Assembly (NCBI RefSeq): GCF_001619985.1
Contig: NW_017264193.1
Span: 2,671,726 to 2,735,725, forward strand
DNA: 64,000 nt
DNA from: Xylona heveae TC161
Lineage: Eukaryota; Ascomycota; Xylonomycetes; Xylonales; Xylonaceae
Direction of reading: 5' to 3'
The notes beneath the pieces were generated by a model. It ran no database searches, was not told the DNA's origin, and was given only the letters and a program-made list of their open reading frames with translations. The translations under genes and the position numbers were made by a program. Shown here one piece after another: positions 24,670 to 36,659 of the stretch (positions within the stretch are counted from its first letter, which is position 1; each line of letters starts with the position of its first letter).

Positions 24670-26487
24670 ATGGGCGTGCTGTAGAGCAATCCAATTTTAC
24701 TTTCTGGTCCTCTATCATTCGAAGATATCACTTTACTAGCTTTTCTCTGCTCGCATCGCTCGTCACGCATTCGCAGCGGCAGACTATATCATTTCAACTA
24801 TCGGTAATGGTGCATCGTGCGTTCTCTGATCCCTGAGCATCTGAAGCTCATTGGTAGAGGCTAGAGCCTCGCGTCTCGAATTATCGGGTCTTTCAAACCT
24901 TGAACGGTGCACTTGACGATGTGTATCGACGAGGACTCGGCACCGTGTAACTCTATTTCCATCCGAACGAAACCCATGGTTCATTTTCATGGCTCATTCA
25001 TGATGCATGCGATATATGCGTCATTGCTTCGTTTCTTTTCTTTTTCTTTTTTCCCCTACCCATGTTTTTATTATTAGCAGTACTGCCAGTACAATTCATC
25101 AGACTCTCAGTCGCAGTCTACCACTTCCTTTCAACTTGTTCACTTTGTATTTCATATTTCATATTTCATATTTTGCATTTCCATTTCCCTTTACGTTTTC
25201 ATTTCCATTTCCATTCACACTTATCGTGCTCTAGGACTCTCGTGTTGACCTGACCCGCGTCCCCTCTTACGTTGTCGACTTTTTCATATCCTCATGTTTG
25301 AACGTCACGTCCACGCAGACCAGCTTTTTTTTTTTCCCAATGTTCAATGTTTCAATGTTTAAATGTTTCAATGTTAAGATATCATAGGAGTATTAGAATT
25401 TAAAACCTACTATACATCACGTATACTGTCAGTGTTAACTTTGTCTTTCTTGACTTACCATCCCGTCCGTCCCGCCCGTGTCGTCCGCTCTCGAGAGACA
25501 GCGTGTTGAGCAAACAATTTTCGAAAAGAAAAAAAAAAGAGAGAGAGAGAGAAGATGAATTGCATTTGAATTATTCAAAGTACCCCCATGAAATGAACAA
25601 ATAAAATAAATAAATAAGTTGGTATACCACAACTTTAATAATAAATTGTTCTTGTTGTTATAATTGTATTTGTATTTGCTATGCAAGTGTGCACTGTGAA
25701 GGCGAGGGAAGGAAGAAGGAAAAAGGAGAAAGGAGAACAAAAAAGAAAAAAGGAAAAAAAAAGAAAAGAAGACGACCAGGTCGACGCACTGAGTCACTGA
25801 CGTCAGGTCAACATTTATGCCTGATAAGATATAACATAACATCTCTTGAATAACAAACACTATGGCCTTTGCACGAACGAGAAATACTATACCATACCTT
25901 GTACAAAAGATCCTCGCGATATCATTTAGAAGCCCAGCAGCAGCAGCAGCAGCAAAAAATAATGAAAAAAGGAAAAGGATTTATAAAGGATTTATAAAAT
26001 GTTAATAACATAAAAAAAAGAAGAAAGAAAGAAAGGGGAAAAAAAAGGGTTTAAAAAAAAAAAGGTGGGGCCATCCTAGTTGCGCTCTCTTCGTCTGTCT
26101 GTCTGTCGGTAGTTTGGAGTGAGGTAGAAGTGAGAAGTGAGGGGGGGTATCAGTATCATGGCCTCTAAATCAAACAAAAATGGTTGAAAATGGGGACGAA
26201 AGATACAACTGTACATGAAAGTTTGGTAATGAGGCGGTAATGAAGACGGGATATAAAAACAGCTCTTTGATATCTGTGATATCTGTGATTTCTGTTAAAA
26301 AAAAAGAATCTCCCCTCTCTATCCTTGGCAAAAAAAAAATCCCCAAAAAATAATAGAATGGGAAATAAAGACGCGGATTGATAGTTCCCAGCCCGTACAG
26401 CCGAATGATAAACCAGCCATACAGCCAAATGATACACCAGACATACAACCAAATGATGTTCCAGACGAACAAATCCTTCATCCAAGG
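24670..26487. other. Convergent 3' region, GPD1 / cyclin, with low-complexity tracts
   Basis: A 1.8-kb region between two gene ends. The plus strand is C/T-rich near 25.0-25.25 kb (TTTCATA and TTTCCA iterations), holds a CAATGTTT iteration near 25.34-25.38 kb, and is purine-rich from 25.5 to 26.07 kb, including (GA)n near 25540, a 75-nt A/G tract at about 25690-25770 and a short (CAG)n near 25936. The frames here are low-complexity and not believable genes. Confidence 0.6.
26389..26463. repeat. 24-25 nt tandem repeat, three imperfect copies
   Basis: Three consecutive units of 25, 24 and 24 nt share the core TACARCCRAATGAT. They begin about 25 bp beyond the stop codon of the minus-strand cyclin gene, so they would lie in its 3' UTR. 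Confidence 0.75.
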
Positions 26488-26979
26488 CTAAGGCGGCGTG
26501 GGCGATTGGATTTCCATGGCTTGGTCTCCGAGCCGCTGTTCCATGATTTCCCGGGCGTAGAATTCCACCAGCATGGTGCCGTACGCGTCTAGCGTTTCTA
26601 CTGGTATAGAAAGTCGAAATTCATTCAACACTAGGAATTGCAATTCGAGGTGATTTAATTCGACAAGAGGTAGTCCACCGACCTGTACATCACGCACCCA
26701 TTGAGTAAGTGTTTGCATGCAAAATAAGAGGAAGTGGAAAGGGGGGGAAATGGTCTACGTTACCTTGGCGTATCGAGAATTGGTATAAAAGACGTCGGAA
26801 AAGAACTTGCTGGCGCAAGTGACGCCGGCAATGACGAGCCGGTGAATGTTATAACTATCCACAACAAAGAAATGTGACAGATTATAGGGATCCGCTGGCG
26901 GCGTGGGTCCCGGTGGTATTGATGGAGAGGGCGCGTCGGCTCTCTCCTGCGCGGCCAAGTGACCTGACGAAGGAGGTGT

Positions 26980-27017
<38 letters not shown>

Positions 27018-28068
27018 CCGACGGTATTGTTGTTGGTGGTGGTGGTGGTGGTGGTACTGATGCGGTGCCGGCGGGAGTGCCGGCTTCAGCTGGCGACGCA
27101 ATCTCGTCTCGCGGCCCCAGGTGCTCAGTCGATTGTTGTGCGGCTTTGGTCTGAGCAAGGCTCCGAAGAGGAGCCGTGTTGACTCGCTCCGTCATTCGGT
27201 CAAAATATACTAGTAGACTTAAAAAGACCTCGTACGTTGTCGGGCAGTATTTGTGTATTCGGGTTAGGTAGCTCAGGATGGTGATGCTCGGAATGTTCTT
27301 GCCGTGAAAAGCCAAGACGCTCGAGCTTTGCTGGCTGAGGCCTGATGTTCCTTCGGCCGGCGGAATGTGTCGATGCAGATGCTCATGTTGGCGATCATTG
27401 GTGGAGGTAATTTTGGTCAAGAGGCCAGCTACCATTTCAATGATATCGGTCACGGGCATTGCGCTAATCTCATACTGCAAGCCCACCTCGTCTGATCCCT
27501 GCCATGCGCCATGTGCGGAGCGGGACTGTAATAGAAACTCTTCACTCGCAAAGCTCTCAATGTGCGACAAGTCCCGCACTTTGATCCGCCGGGGCGTACT
27601 GGGAGTAGCATCGCCCCTTTGCGGTGCACCGCGTCCGCTTGCCGGGGAGGACGTAGATGCACCGGATCCCGGGGCCACCGGCGACGGGCGAGAGGAGTGC
27701 TGTAACAAGGGGTCTTCTGCAATGGGTACCGATCGTGGCACCGGGTGTTGAGATGCGAATGAGGGCGCGGTGGAGAGTCCTCCGTGGGCCTGGGCAGCAG
27801 ACGGCGGACGAGACTGCTGTTGCAGACCGCCGGGTGTGGATGCGGCGGCACTGCTAACTTTGGCAGGCTGTGGACCAGAATGTGATGGCGTTGATGACGA
27901 TGAGGATAATGATGACGTTGCTGATGTTGCTGATCGTGATGCGCCGGCTGGTGCTGGCGTCGGTATGCCAGAGTAATCGGCGTTGGGTCGTGTTGGGGTC
28001 GAGTGTGAAGGACGATAGAGGGGTTCAGCGGTGGATTGCTGAGCCTGCAGCGTGTTTCCACCGAGCAT
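26488..28068 (-). CDS. PHO80/PCL-type cyclin (499 aa)
   Basis: A cyclin that would partner a PHO85-family kinase, with the PHO80-like box split by low-complexity inserts. Exons 28068-26764 and 26682-26488. The cyclin core reads FHGKNIPSITILSYLTRIHKYCP, VFLSLLVYFDRMT, then after a Pro/Ala/Gln-rich insert FFVVDSYNIHRLVIAGVTCASKFFSDVFY, and via the intron NSRYAKVGGLPLVELNHLELQFLVLNEFRLSI. The N-terminal 170 residues are Ser/Pro/Ala-rich and disordered. The insert between cyclin helices contains an alanine run encoded by (GCA)n. By analogy with yeast Pho80 and Neurospora PREG it may restrain the phosphate-starvation response, but other PCL roles (glycogen, cell cycle) are possible. Confidence 0.88.
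26981..27013. repeat. (GCT)11 microsatellite encoding poly-Ala
   Basis: Thirty-three nucleotides of perfect GCT on the plus strand, read as GCA alanine codons on the minus strand inside the cyclin insert. A (GGT)n run encoding prolines follows a few codons away (about 27036-27054). Confidence 0.9.
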
Positions 28069-30350
28069 GGTGGAGGAAGAAGTGAGATAAGTGAGAATCA
28101 GGATGGCTGATTAGCACACGGCCATATCAGCAAAAAAAAAACTTGCAAAATGCTTTGGCAGATAATGACGTGGGCAAGTGTGAACAAGAGAGTCGGTATC
28201 GAGGAGGGTCTAGACACACGCGTGGGCGGGCGCAGAGAAGGGCTTCGATGGTGACGTTTTCGCTCAGAGCTGCTGTACCCACGTTCGAAAAGGAACCAAG
28301 CGCGTAAAAGAGTCTAAAACAGAATAAACGGAATTAAAGACAATGGCGCAGATTATGCAGGCTGGCAGTAATTATTATTATTCGCCCTTGATTAGAGGCA
28401 GATTGGGCATGACGAGGATGATGTCGGGAGGTAAGTAGGTTAGGTAGGAAGGGTTGTGTGTATTGTTGGTGGATTAGCTGCACTTGCACGTTTGGGGGTC
28501 GTCGGGGGGGAAGGGAGTAGCCAAGGAGTGAGAGAGCGAGTGAGAGAGACTCTGTGTGTGTGTCTGTGTGGGTGTGTGTAATGTGTGTAATGCGTGTAAT
28601 GGGGGACCAGAGGGAAAAGATACGGCTACGTAGGCGCAGGCGAGAGACAAGAGAGAATAGCTTGTCAAGTTATATCTGGCTACCTACGAGTACTACTATG
28701 TAGGTGGATCTTCGTCGTCTCTCCTTACGGTCTAACGGGATGAATAACCACCGGATGGCGGTTCATTTTTAGTGGTGAAAGCGGAGAGAGAGAGAGAGAG
28801 TAACATAACTGTCGTGGTTACTCTGGTATAACGCAGTACTAGTTATAACTTGAGGAGATACTCTAACTGTAAGGAGGACTTCTCTCTGGCCGTTGCTCCA
28901 CCCGGAAAGCCCTGCGAGAACCCACTACAGATGCGGATCCGGAACCCCAGTAAAAACCACGCGAGCGACCTCAAGATGGAGCTTGATTCTCTTTTTGCGC
29001 TGACAACGTCAAAATCAACTCTTTGAGAAATATCTCCTGTCGACGCAACAGCAATTGATGTAGGGAGAGAGAGAGGCACGGAATTGGTGGGGGAGACGGA
29101 AAAAAGGGGATATGCTTCTAGTCCCATTGCTTGTCTTTGACACAGTCGACACGGGCAGCAAATAGAATGTCACGAATGGCGCACGGGCGGGAGATTAGAG
29201 ATTCGACTAAAATGTCTGAGGCTGACCACTACCTTGACCCCGTCAATCTGTTGCCTTTGGGGTCAAAGGTAACTTAAAATTCAATTCTTCGTATCAGGGG
29301 CCATCTCACCTCTTCGCGAAGAATCGATGTGATGTGTGGACAAAGTAAAAAGAAAAATGGGATAAGGAACGAAGGGACATCTTCCAAAGGTGGTCTAGAA
29401 CAAAGGGTCGTAATGTTGGTAACTTAATGCCGTACAACGGCCGAGGGTGATGAGGATCTCATAGATAACAATCCTCCTCCTTATCGCCTCCCGAAACCGA
29501 CCTTTCATAAACTTACACATGCTGTATAAAACCCGTACAAGATGCATCATCCTCGTCACGGACAAGAGTGCAAAGGCAAGAAAGAAAGGAAAAAGAAGGA
29601 ATGATTACCGGGATCCCACCCCCCTTTGCCCTTTTGCGCATTCACCAATCAGCTACTGACTCCCAGAATGATACAATCTCGTTCAAAAGAAAAAGCAAAC
29701 AAGAACTGATGAGGTCAATCCGGTAATCATCGCTGTCTCGGTAAGCCATCTACAGCCTCTAGCGTCCCAACTCTTGTCATGGTGGTGGTCGTGGTCATTT
29801 GTGTGGGAGGTATGGCGGTCTCGGTGTGGTCGCAGCTAGGCCAATCCAACACCCCCATTCCATTGCCCAATCAACCTTGATAGTCCTGTAATCTTTAGAG
29901 TATCCATACTGTTCGGCTCTGATTGTAAGTATAACAAGCAACCCATAAATGTATGGCAGATGGTCATTTATTTTACACGTTAAGAGCTCTACCATGACAA
30001 TCACACAGAGAGCTCTGCCTGATGAGAGATTGACAAGTGGACGGATACCGGCACTCATCAAAGCGCAACTATGCAACAATATAACCTCCAAATCTTGTCA
30101 TCCTCCGCTTCTTCGGCTCCGCTCGGAGCCTCGGCGCAAGCACATCATTGAAGCTTTCAAACATCTACTATTTTTTGACTCTTGACCTCATATCCTCATT
30201 TTCCCTTTTTGCATTTGGAACAAGCGAAATTTATGAAAAAAGACTCAAAATATTTTCCATACGACATCAGGATTGAAAATGGATCCCTCTATAATACACA
30301 GAGAAAAGGCGCAAAGCGTAATCCGAACAAACAGAGACGATCCAACCCGC
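28069..30350. other. Intergenic, 2.3 kb: cyclin upstream region and PRE3 3' flank
   Basis: An unusually long upstream region for the minus-strand cyclin gene. It carries (GA)n/(GT)n simple repeats at about 28530-28590 and 28786-28802, read as C/T- and C/A-rich sequence on the sense strand. The part beyond about 29.3 kb has no open frame that splices and no recognisable RNA. Confidence 0.5.
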
Positions 30351-31349
30351 TCAGTACGGACCGGGCGCCGTGTATCCATTGTCGGGCAGGTATAAATGTC
30401 TTACGGCACCCTTTGCCGTAAGCACAGCCAGTCGAATGACACCGCCAGAGCTGCCGTCCCATTTGATGGCCTCCTGCAACGCGCCCTTGACAAAGTTGAT
30501 GCCCTCCTCCTCATTCATGCCTTCTCTCCAGTTGGCATCACAGTATCCATAAATGTAAGTCGAACCGGAACCACCAATGGCATAGGATTGTTTGTGGAGA
30601 GATCCGCCCAGAGGGATCGAGTACACTTGTCCACCGTGGCGCTTGTCGTATCCTGCAATGATAATGCCAGCACTGTACAAACGTCCATCAGCACGAATAT
30701 TCAATGTCCCAAAAACAGACCAAAGGAACCTGGTGTGTCCCTACCTAAGCATATCCTTGTTCTCGTAGCACAAGTCTTGGAAGAGAGAAGCGGCCGTCTG
30801 AGTCGTCGGGGGCTCGTTGTTGGTAATGTCGTACATTTGGAGGTAGTAGTGAACAATGTCCGCGACCGCCTGAGTATCCGCGGCAGATCCTGATCGACAG
30901 CACCAGATGGTGTCGTGCACTTGGGTCAACTTGTCCGTCACTCGATTCGCAATGTAAGCGCCAGTTGTCGTTCGGCTGTCGGCTCCTAATATGACACCGT
31001 CTTTGAAGTTGATGGCCATGCTGCACAAATGAGTATTTTGAATCTGAAAATTGATATGCGAGTATTGGGAGGTCCATCGAGAGATCCTAACGCTCTCTCG
31101 ATGCTAAATAATGGAGGTAAGAACCGACGTACATTGATGTTCCGAGGCTGCAACAGAAAGCTCATTAGCAACAAATACCACGGATACTTGGAATATCAAA
31201 GACGACCTACTTAACCTCGCCCTTCTTCAGGTGGTTCATATCAACATGGATGCCGTCTGAATAATGAGTGTCAATAGAAGCACCAACTTCATACAATCAG
31301 CTTGCAACGCACCTGCACCGAGCATCCCAGTAGCGGGATGGTCCATCAT
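30351..31349 (-). CDS. PRE3: 20S proteasome subunit beta-1, caspase-like active site (231 aa)
   Basis: A catalytic subunit of the 20S proteasome. Exons: 31349-31313, 31256-31211, 31147-31133 (15 nt), 31020-30745, 30672-30351; phases agree throughout. The precursor starts [20 protein letters not shown]; a 30-residue propeptide ends at Gly30 and the N-terminal nucleophile is Thr31 in LGTSIMAINF. Further landmarks are [19 protein letters not shown] (with the conserved Arg and Lys region), [17 protein letters not shown], and [22 protein letters not shown]. The length is normal for beta-1. The third exon is a 15-nt microexon carrying the nucleophile codon; because its length is divisible by three, skipping it would keep the frame but destroy the active site. 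Confidence 0.95.
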
Positions 31350-31927
31350 GATGAAATTTGTTATCGAGTAGTGGAAGCTCTTGACGAATAGGTTGGGACA
31401 ATGGTTTGGAGAAGGTTAAGCGATATGCGTCGTGGTGGTAATGGCGATTCGTTAGATGGTGAAGTGGTGATAGTCGATTTAGTGATGATGATGGAAGCTT
31501 GTCGCTGATCTGATATGTCGGAGGTCCGAGGCAGCACAACCTACGCGTTTCGCATTGGCCCAAGCTTCCCCACGTCCCAGACACCAGTGACTTCCACCGC
31601 CACCACTTGATAATACAAAGCCCCGTAAGCAGCAATATACAAAACAATAATTCATCCAGGACACGGATTACAAGTTAATTAATTTTATATATTTTGTGAA
31701 TAGATTTCTATGAAAATCGCCGGTCCGAGGCGTCTTGTGTCACCACCATATGTTATTCCTGCAGCACGAAACTGCCGTATATACAACAAACATAGCGTCC
31801 TCTCGCTATGGGCTCATCCCGCTTTGTAGACCTCCCCCATTGTGTCCTGCGCATCTCGTGGGTTACGTTTCCAATATAATCCCCCCTGGGTATTCATCAT
31901 ACTGCTCCTACTCGAGATATCTTCGTG
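31350..31927. promoter_or_regulatory. Divergent promoter, PRE3 / BEM46
   Basis: A 578-bp region between head-to-head genes. On the PRE3 sense strand a GGTGGCGG element lies near 31600, resembling but not matching the yeast proteasome-associated element GGTGGCAAA; I do not rely on it. Confidence 0.45.
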
Positions 31928-33321
31928 ATGGCGGTGCCAGGGGCCCAGCCAAATAGCATACTGAACCAAATCACATCGACCGCATCCAACATTGTTTCGT
32001 ACCTGCGTCTACCGGTGCTCGCATCCTCTGGAATCGCCGCTGTGCTCAGCGGATTACTATACTTTAAACAAAAGTGTGTTACTTATTATCAATTTCCCCA
32101 TCGCCCTTCAAAGAGTCCTCCCTTGGGCCTTTCTCCAGAAAAATTAGTCGCTGTAATCAGTGGCACACCTACCAGCGGAATCAATACACTGACATTTCAT
32201 TCCCCAGTGAACTAATCTATCCTCGCAATATACCACTTGGATCGCGCACCGAAGTGCCTCGCCCGCCCCAATTCGGCATCACAGACTTTGAAGAGCTCTC
32301 GATACCCACGCCGGACGGGGAATCCCTGAGCGCATTCTTCATCCGGCCATCGAACCGCTCATTCGCAAACAATGTGACGCTCCTCATGTTCCACGGGAAC
32401 GCTGGCAACATTGGGCACCGATTGCCCATCGCGCGGGTCCTCGAGGAAAGCATTGGATGCAATGTGCTGATGCTACAATATCGTGGATACGGCTTATCGA
32501 CGGGCTCGCCCAGTGAGCAAGGACTGTTGATCGATGGCCAAACGGGACTCGACTATCTACGCAATCGCGCCGAGACGGCGAACTCAAAGATTGTGATCTA
32601 CGGTCAGAGTCTGGGCGGGGCGCTCAGTATTCAGCTCGCTGCGAAAAATCACGCCGAGGGGGATATTGCAGGGCTCATACTTGAGAATACATTTACTTCT
32701 ATGCGCAAGCTCATTCCTAGGTATATATCTCATTTGTTTCTTTATGCCATTGATGCTATCATGTCCATTTCCATGTCCATATCATCCATATCTTGATAAC
32801 TGACTTGTTTCTTCACAGTGCATTTCCTCCAGCGCGCTACCTCGCGCGGCTCTGCCACCAAGTATGGCCGAGCGAAACATTTCTGCCAGAAATTGAAAGT
32901 ATACCTATTCTTTTCCTGAGCGGATTACAAGACGAGATTGTTCCGTAAGTTTTCCTCAAACTCCTTGTCCTCTTTCCTCCCTCTATCTTCCCGTTAAGCA
33001 TAACCTTTTCCCTTTCGTTCGTCGCCCCTCACTTGGCCTTTTATAGCCTTTTACCATGTGCCAAGGACAAATATACACTTTACCCCCATACACATCCACA
33101 TACGCGTACTTACCATACAATGCAGTCCCTCACACATGCGCCATCTCTACACCATAAGTCGCGCCAAGACGAAAATCTGGAAATCGTTCCCACAAGGCAC
33201 CCACAACGATACTGTTGCCGAGCGAGGCTATTTTGACGCCATCGCCGAATTCATTGATGAGCATGTCCTTCTGAACAGTCGTTCACGGCGTAGATTTTCG
33301 CCCCGTCCAGCAAATGCTTGA
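31928..33321 (+). CDS. BEM46: BEM46/ABHD13-type alpha/beta hydrolase (326 aa)
   Basis: A membrane-anchored serine hydrolase of the BEM46 family, linked to polarity and ER/eisosome biology in fungi. Exons 31928-32073, 32208-32720, 32819-32944, 33126-33321. After a hydrophobic N-terminal anchor (GIAAVLSGLLYF) comes the family signature KQNELIYPRN restored by the first splice, then LLMFHGNAGNIGHR (oxyanion region), LMLQYRGYG, the nucleophile elbow YGQSLGGA (Ser183), Asp258 in LSGLQDEIVPPSHM, and His288 in QGTHNDT, completing the triad. Read-through of the first intron gives an in-frame stop, so splicing is required. Length agrees with fungal orthologues (about 300-330 aa). Confidence 0.93.
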
Positions 33322-34160
33322 CTTGACGGCTAATGCATGTGTGTATCTAGCGTTTTTGTTATGCCTCTTCATTGTTGTCACTTTTCTTTTCATAACAATT
33401 GTCATCATCATGCTTTTGCAGCATCGTTATCATTCTATGCACCATTGTCCTTTTTGGACTTCTTTGTTCACAAATGTCTATACACTCCCCCTTTGAATGA
33501 AAAGGAAATAGAAAATGGAAGAGGGAATAGTGACTTTTCAGAAGCCATCTATCAATTTTATGAATGTCTCCAAGAAAACAGCGGGAAATAACAATTTTAT
33601 CGTCGTAATGGACGTATGGACGTATGGACGAATGTGCGACGACGACGAGACAAACGTATGAATGTATGAACATATGGATTAGGGTGTCCATCAACCTTTT
33701 GTCTGTTACTCTTCTCCTGACAACCTATAAACGGATCAAATTTTTGCCGTAGGTTAGAGACCAAACTCCAGACAGGACGTAGGTGGTCCCCTTCAAGAAA
33801 TCCCACCTTATGGATAAATTATGGTACCATATGCACAATTATCCATGATCACATACAGATGAATCTGTACAGATTATGTGTTGACGATGCATTGTTTATC
33901 TATTTCCTAAAACGGCAATATCCACGTCGTGGTCATATCTTTGTAGCCAAAATCCCCGTCGTTACAGTTTGCACATCACTTCCCAAACTCTATTCAGTTG
34001 AGCTTGGTCGCCATCACTACTAAAAGATATCACTTTCAAGAGAATGTTGTAGGGGCATGTTTATTTGAAGCTGTCCACGCAAAAGATATTACAATACTTC
34101 ATAAAAAATAGACTTGATAATATTAATTAGTACCTACTCCTCGTCATCCAGTACAGCACC
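33322..34160. other. Intergenic, 0.8 kb
   Basis: Between two plus-strand genes. It contains an irregular CGTATGGA/GAATGTAT iteration at about 33605-33680. The remainder is A/T-rich, with no believable coding exon. The downstream part is the promoter of the second kinase. Confidence 0.5.
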
Positions 34161-36104
34161 ATGGAGAAAAGGCGGCTGTTCTACCCCCTGACAAACAAAT
34201 CCCATCTATTATTTCCTTCCCATTTCCATTCCCATTTCCATTCCCCAAGGCTCTCATTTTCCCTGCATACCGCCTCTTCTACTACTCGTACAAACTTCAG
34301 AAAGCGTGGTCTCGCTCATGCCCGCTCTCCCTCAGAACCACGCATCTTTCCTAGTTTAGGATGGGACAGCATCGACCCTTCGTTACTGGTTGAAGAGGAA
34401 GCAATTCCAACCTACAGAGCCGAAAAGTTCTACCCGGCTCGCATCGGTGAGGTATTCAACCACCGGTATCAAGTAGTCGGCAAGTTGGGTTATGGATCCA
34501 GCGCGACAGTGTGGCTATGTCGTGACCTTTTGTAAGAGACAGTTTTATTTTACCCAACTCTATTCCCATCTCGTCTCCTTTCCCATCTCATTTACCTTAT
34601 GTTATATAAATATACATTCAAATCATCTAACACAGAGGCAGTGACCATCGTCATGTAGCATTAAAAATCTACACAGCGTCGTCAACATCAGGAACCCGCG
34701 AGGTTGAAATTTACAATCATCTAAAAAGACTCCAGTCCGACCATGCGGGCCAGTCCTGCCTTCGATGGTTGATCGAGGTCTTTCAGACCCAGAGCCCAGA
34801 TGGACATAATGTTCATACTTGCCTAGTGCATCCGCCTCTTGGGATCAGCCTCGATCAACTCACCCCGCTGCTCCCAGATGGGGTCATGAGTAGCGAAATT
34901 GTGAGAACTACGATGCGGAATATCCTTGCCGCGCTGGATTTCCTCCACACGGAAGCACATGTTATACATACCGGTGGGTATCTTTCCTTTGCCTTTTTCT
35001 ATTTTCTCTTTCTTTATATATACATAACTATATTATTTTTTTGGTTTTTGTTTTTCTGAAATAAAAAATATTATTTTACTTTACTTTACTTTACTTTATC
35101 TTATTTTTACAAAAGCCAAACCTTCTACATTAAAAGACATGTTCAAAGCGAGTAACTAACTCAAATACACACAGATCTCCAACCAAACAACATCCTCCTG
35201 GGCATCAGAGACAACTCAATTTTATCCAGATTCGAAAAAGCAGAATTTGAAGCGCCTGTGCCGCGTAAGACGCTCGAGGATCGTACCATTTACCTCTCAC
35301 GACCGCTGCCCATCTCCTTTGGCACGCCCGTTCTCTGTGATTTGGGCGAGGCTCGCCTGGGCACCGACGGCCAACAGGGCGATATCATGCCCGATATCTA
35401 CCGGGCGCCAGAGGTCATCTTGGACATGAGCTGGGACTACAAAGTTGACATTTGGAATGTTGGGATGGTGGTAAGTGACGAATTTTATTTGTTTTCCTCT
35501 ATTGCAATTTTCTTGCATTTATCCATTATTATACTGTAACAACTCGCCCGCCCGCCCCGCCACCGCCAACAAAAAATGAAAGTAAAGTCTAACAATATGT
35601 GACACCCACAAGATCTGGGATCTGTTTGAGCATCGACACCTTTTTCGGGCTCGCAATCCCGAACATAAGCTGGACGATGGATACCATCTCGCTGAGATAC
35701 AGGCAGTCCTGGGAAGCCCGCCACCTCCTGACTTTTTGGCTCGGAGCAAAAGGAGCCTCCAGTTTTGGGATAAAAATGGTTTGTCCTCCTCGTTTCCCCT
35801 GAGGAACCTTGATAAACATGAGCCATATATTTAGTCCGTTTTACTTTTAATTTTTTTAACTTTAATTTTCAAAAGTTGCGCTAACGAATCTTTGAACTTC
35901 TGTTATATATCAGGTACATGGAAAGGCACGGCGCCTATACCAGACCACTGTGATCTCGACGCTCTGGAAGAGCGACTCAAGGGTGATGAAAAGGCCGACT
36001 TTCTACGTTTTCTCCGACGAATGCTATGCTGGCGACCAGAAGAAAGAGCCAATGCAAAGGAGCTTCTCTTTGATCCTTGGCTGATGCGGGGTCTTCTAAA
36101 ATGA
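34161..36104 (+). CDS. SRPK-like protein kinase, copy 2 (453 aa)
   Basis: Paralogue of the kinase at 1626-3228. Exons 34161-34531, 34636-34973, 35175-35470, 35613-35778, 35914-36104. Motifs: glycine loop GKLGYGSSATVWLCRD, ATP-site lysine in HVALKIY (K134), catalytic loop HTDLQPNNIL (D237, with Gln where Lys is usual), DLG in LCDLGEA, and YRAPEVILDMSW. Exon 2 is 338 nt in both kinases and intron 2 splits the HT|D codon in both, so they share ancestry. The N-terminal 60 residues are His/Ser/Arg-rich and essentially free of acidic residues after residue 2, resembling a presequence; part is encoded by TTCCCATTTCCA iterations. Intron 3 ends in AAG. The kinase is probably active in some form, since Gln in this position is frequent in fungal SRPK-like proteins, but that is recollection. 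Confidence 0.85.
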
Positions 36105-36659
36105 ATTGCGGTCCGAAAATTGATCGTTGTATTATTGGCAAGGAGAAATAAAAAAAGAGGGAGCGTAGATAAATACAAGAGCTTAAAGAGTAGCACTCTG
36201 ATACATGGAAAGTGGCATAACCCTAATTTGAAAGAAAAAAAAAGAGGTAAAAGTAAAATGAAAAGGTCCTATATTGACAATCTTGGTTCTAGATATGCCG
36301 ACAATGTGGCATCCAGATGCTAGAATTAAGTACAAGTGGCGCACTGCCCACCGAATGTAAGAAGAATTGAAAAGAAAGTGTGCCCTATATATGAAAAATT
36401 TGGGTGGTGAAATGGATCGAAAATAAAATAAAAGGAATGCTTTGCTTTGAGTCACAAGCCCTGGACCAAAGAAGACGTGGGGAAAAAAAGAAGAGAGAAG
36501 AAAAGTGGAGAAAAAAAAAGTAGAGAAGAGAAAAGAAGAGGAGAAAAGAGACCAAAAGAAAAAGAGAGAAAGCAGAAGAAGAAGAAGTCGAGAGAGCGCT
36601 TCGGAATGCATTTACTAGAATGAGAATTTCATATATATGAAAAGAGGGTATAAACGTTA
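36105..36659. other. Convergent 3' region, kinase / TBC gene, with polypurine tract
   Basis: A 555-bp gap between two gene ends. From about 36479 to 36596 the plus strand is almost pure purine (GAAAAGAAGAG-type units), so the TBC transcript would have a C/U-rich 3' UTR. Confidence 0.65.

Noticed and set aside
25007-25253. Overlapping plus-strand frames near 25.1 kb
   Set aside because: They only translate TTTCATA/TTTCCA iterations into Phe/His/Ser runs.
27450-28061. 203-codon frame in the cyclin region
   Set aside because: It overlaps the cyclin N-terminus in another frame and is His/Pro/Arg low complexity; the cyclin frame continues into conserved helices.
31590-31610. Proteasome-associated element upstream of PRE3
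   Set aside because: Only GGTGGCGG is present, not GGTGGCAAA; too weak to call.
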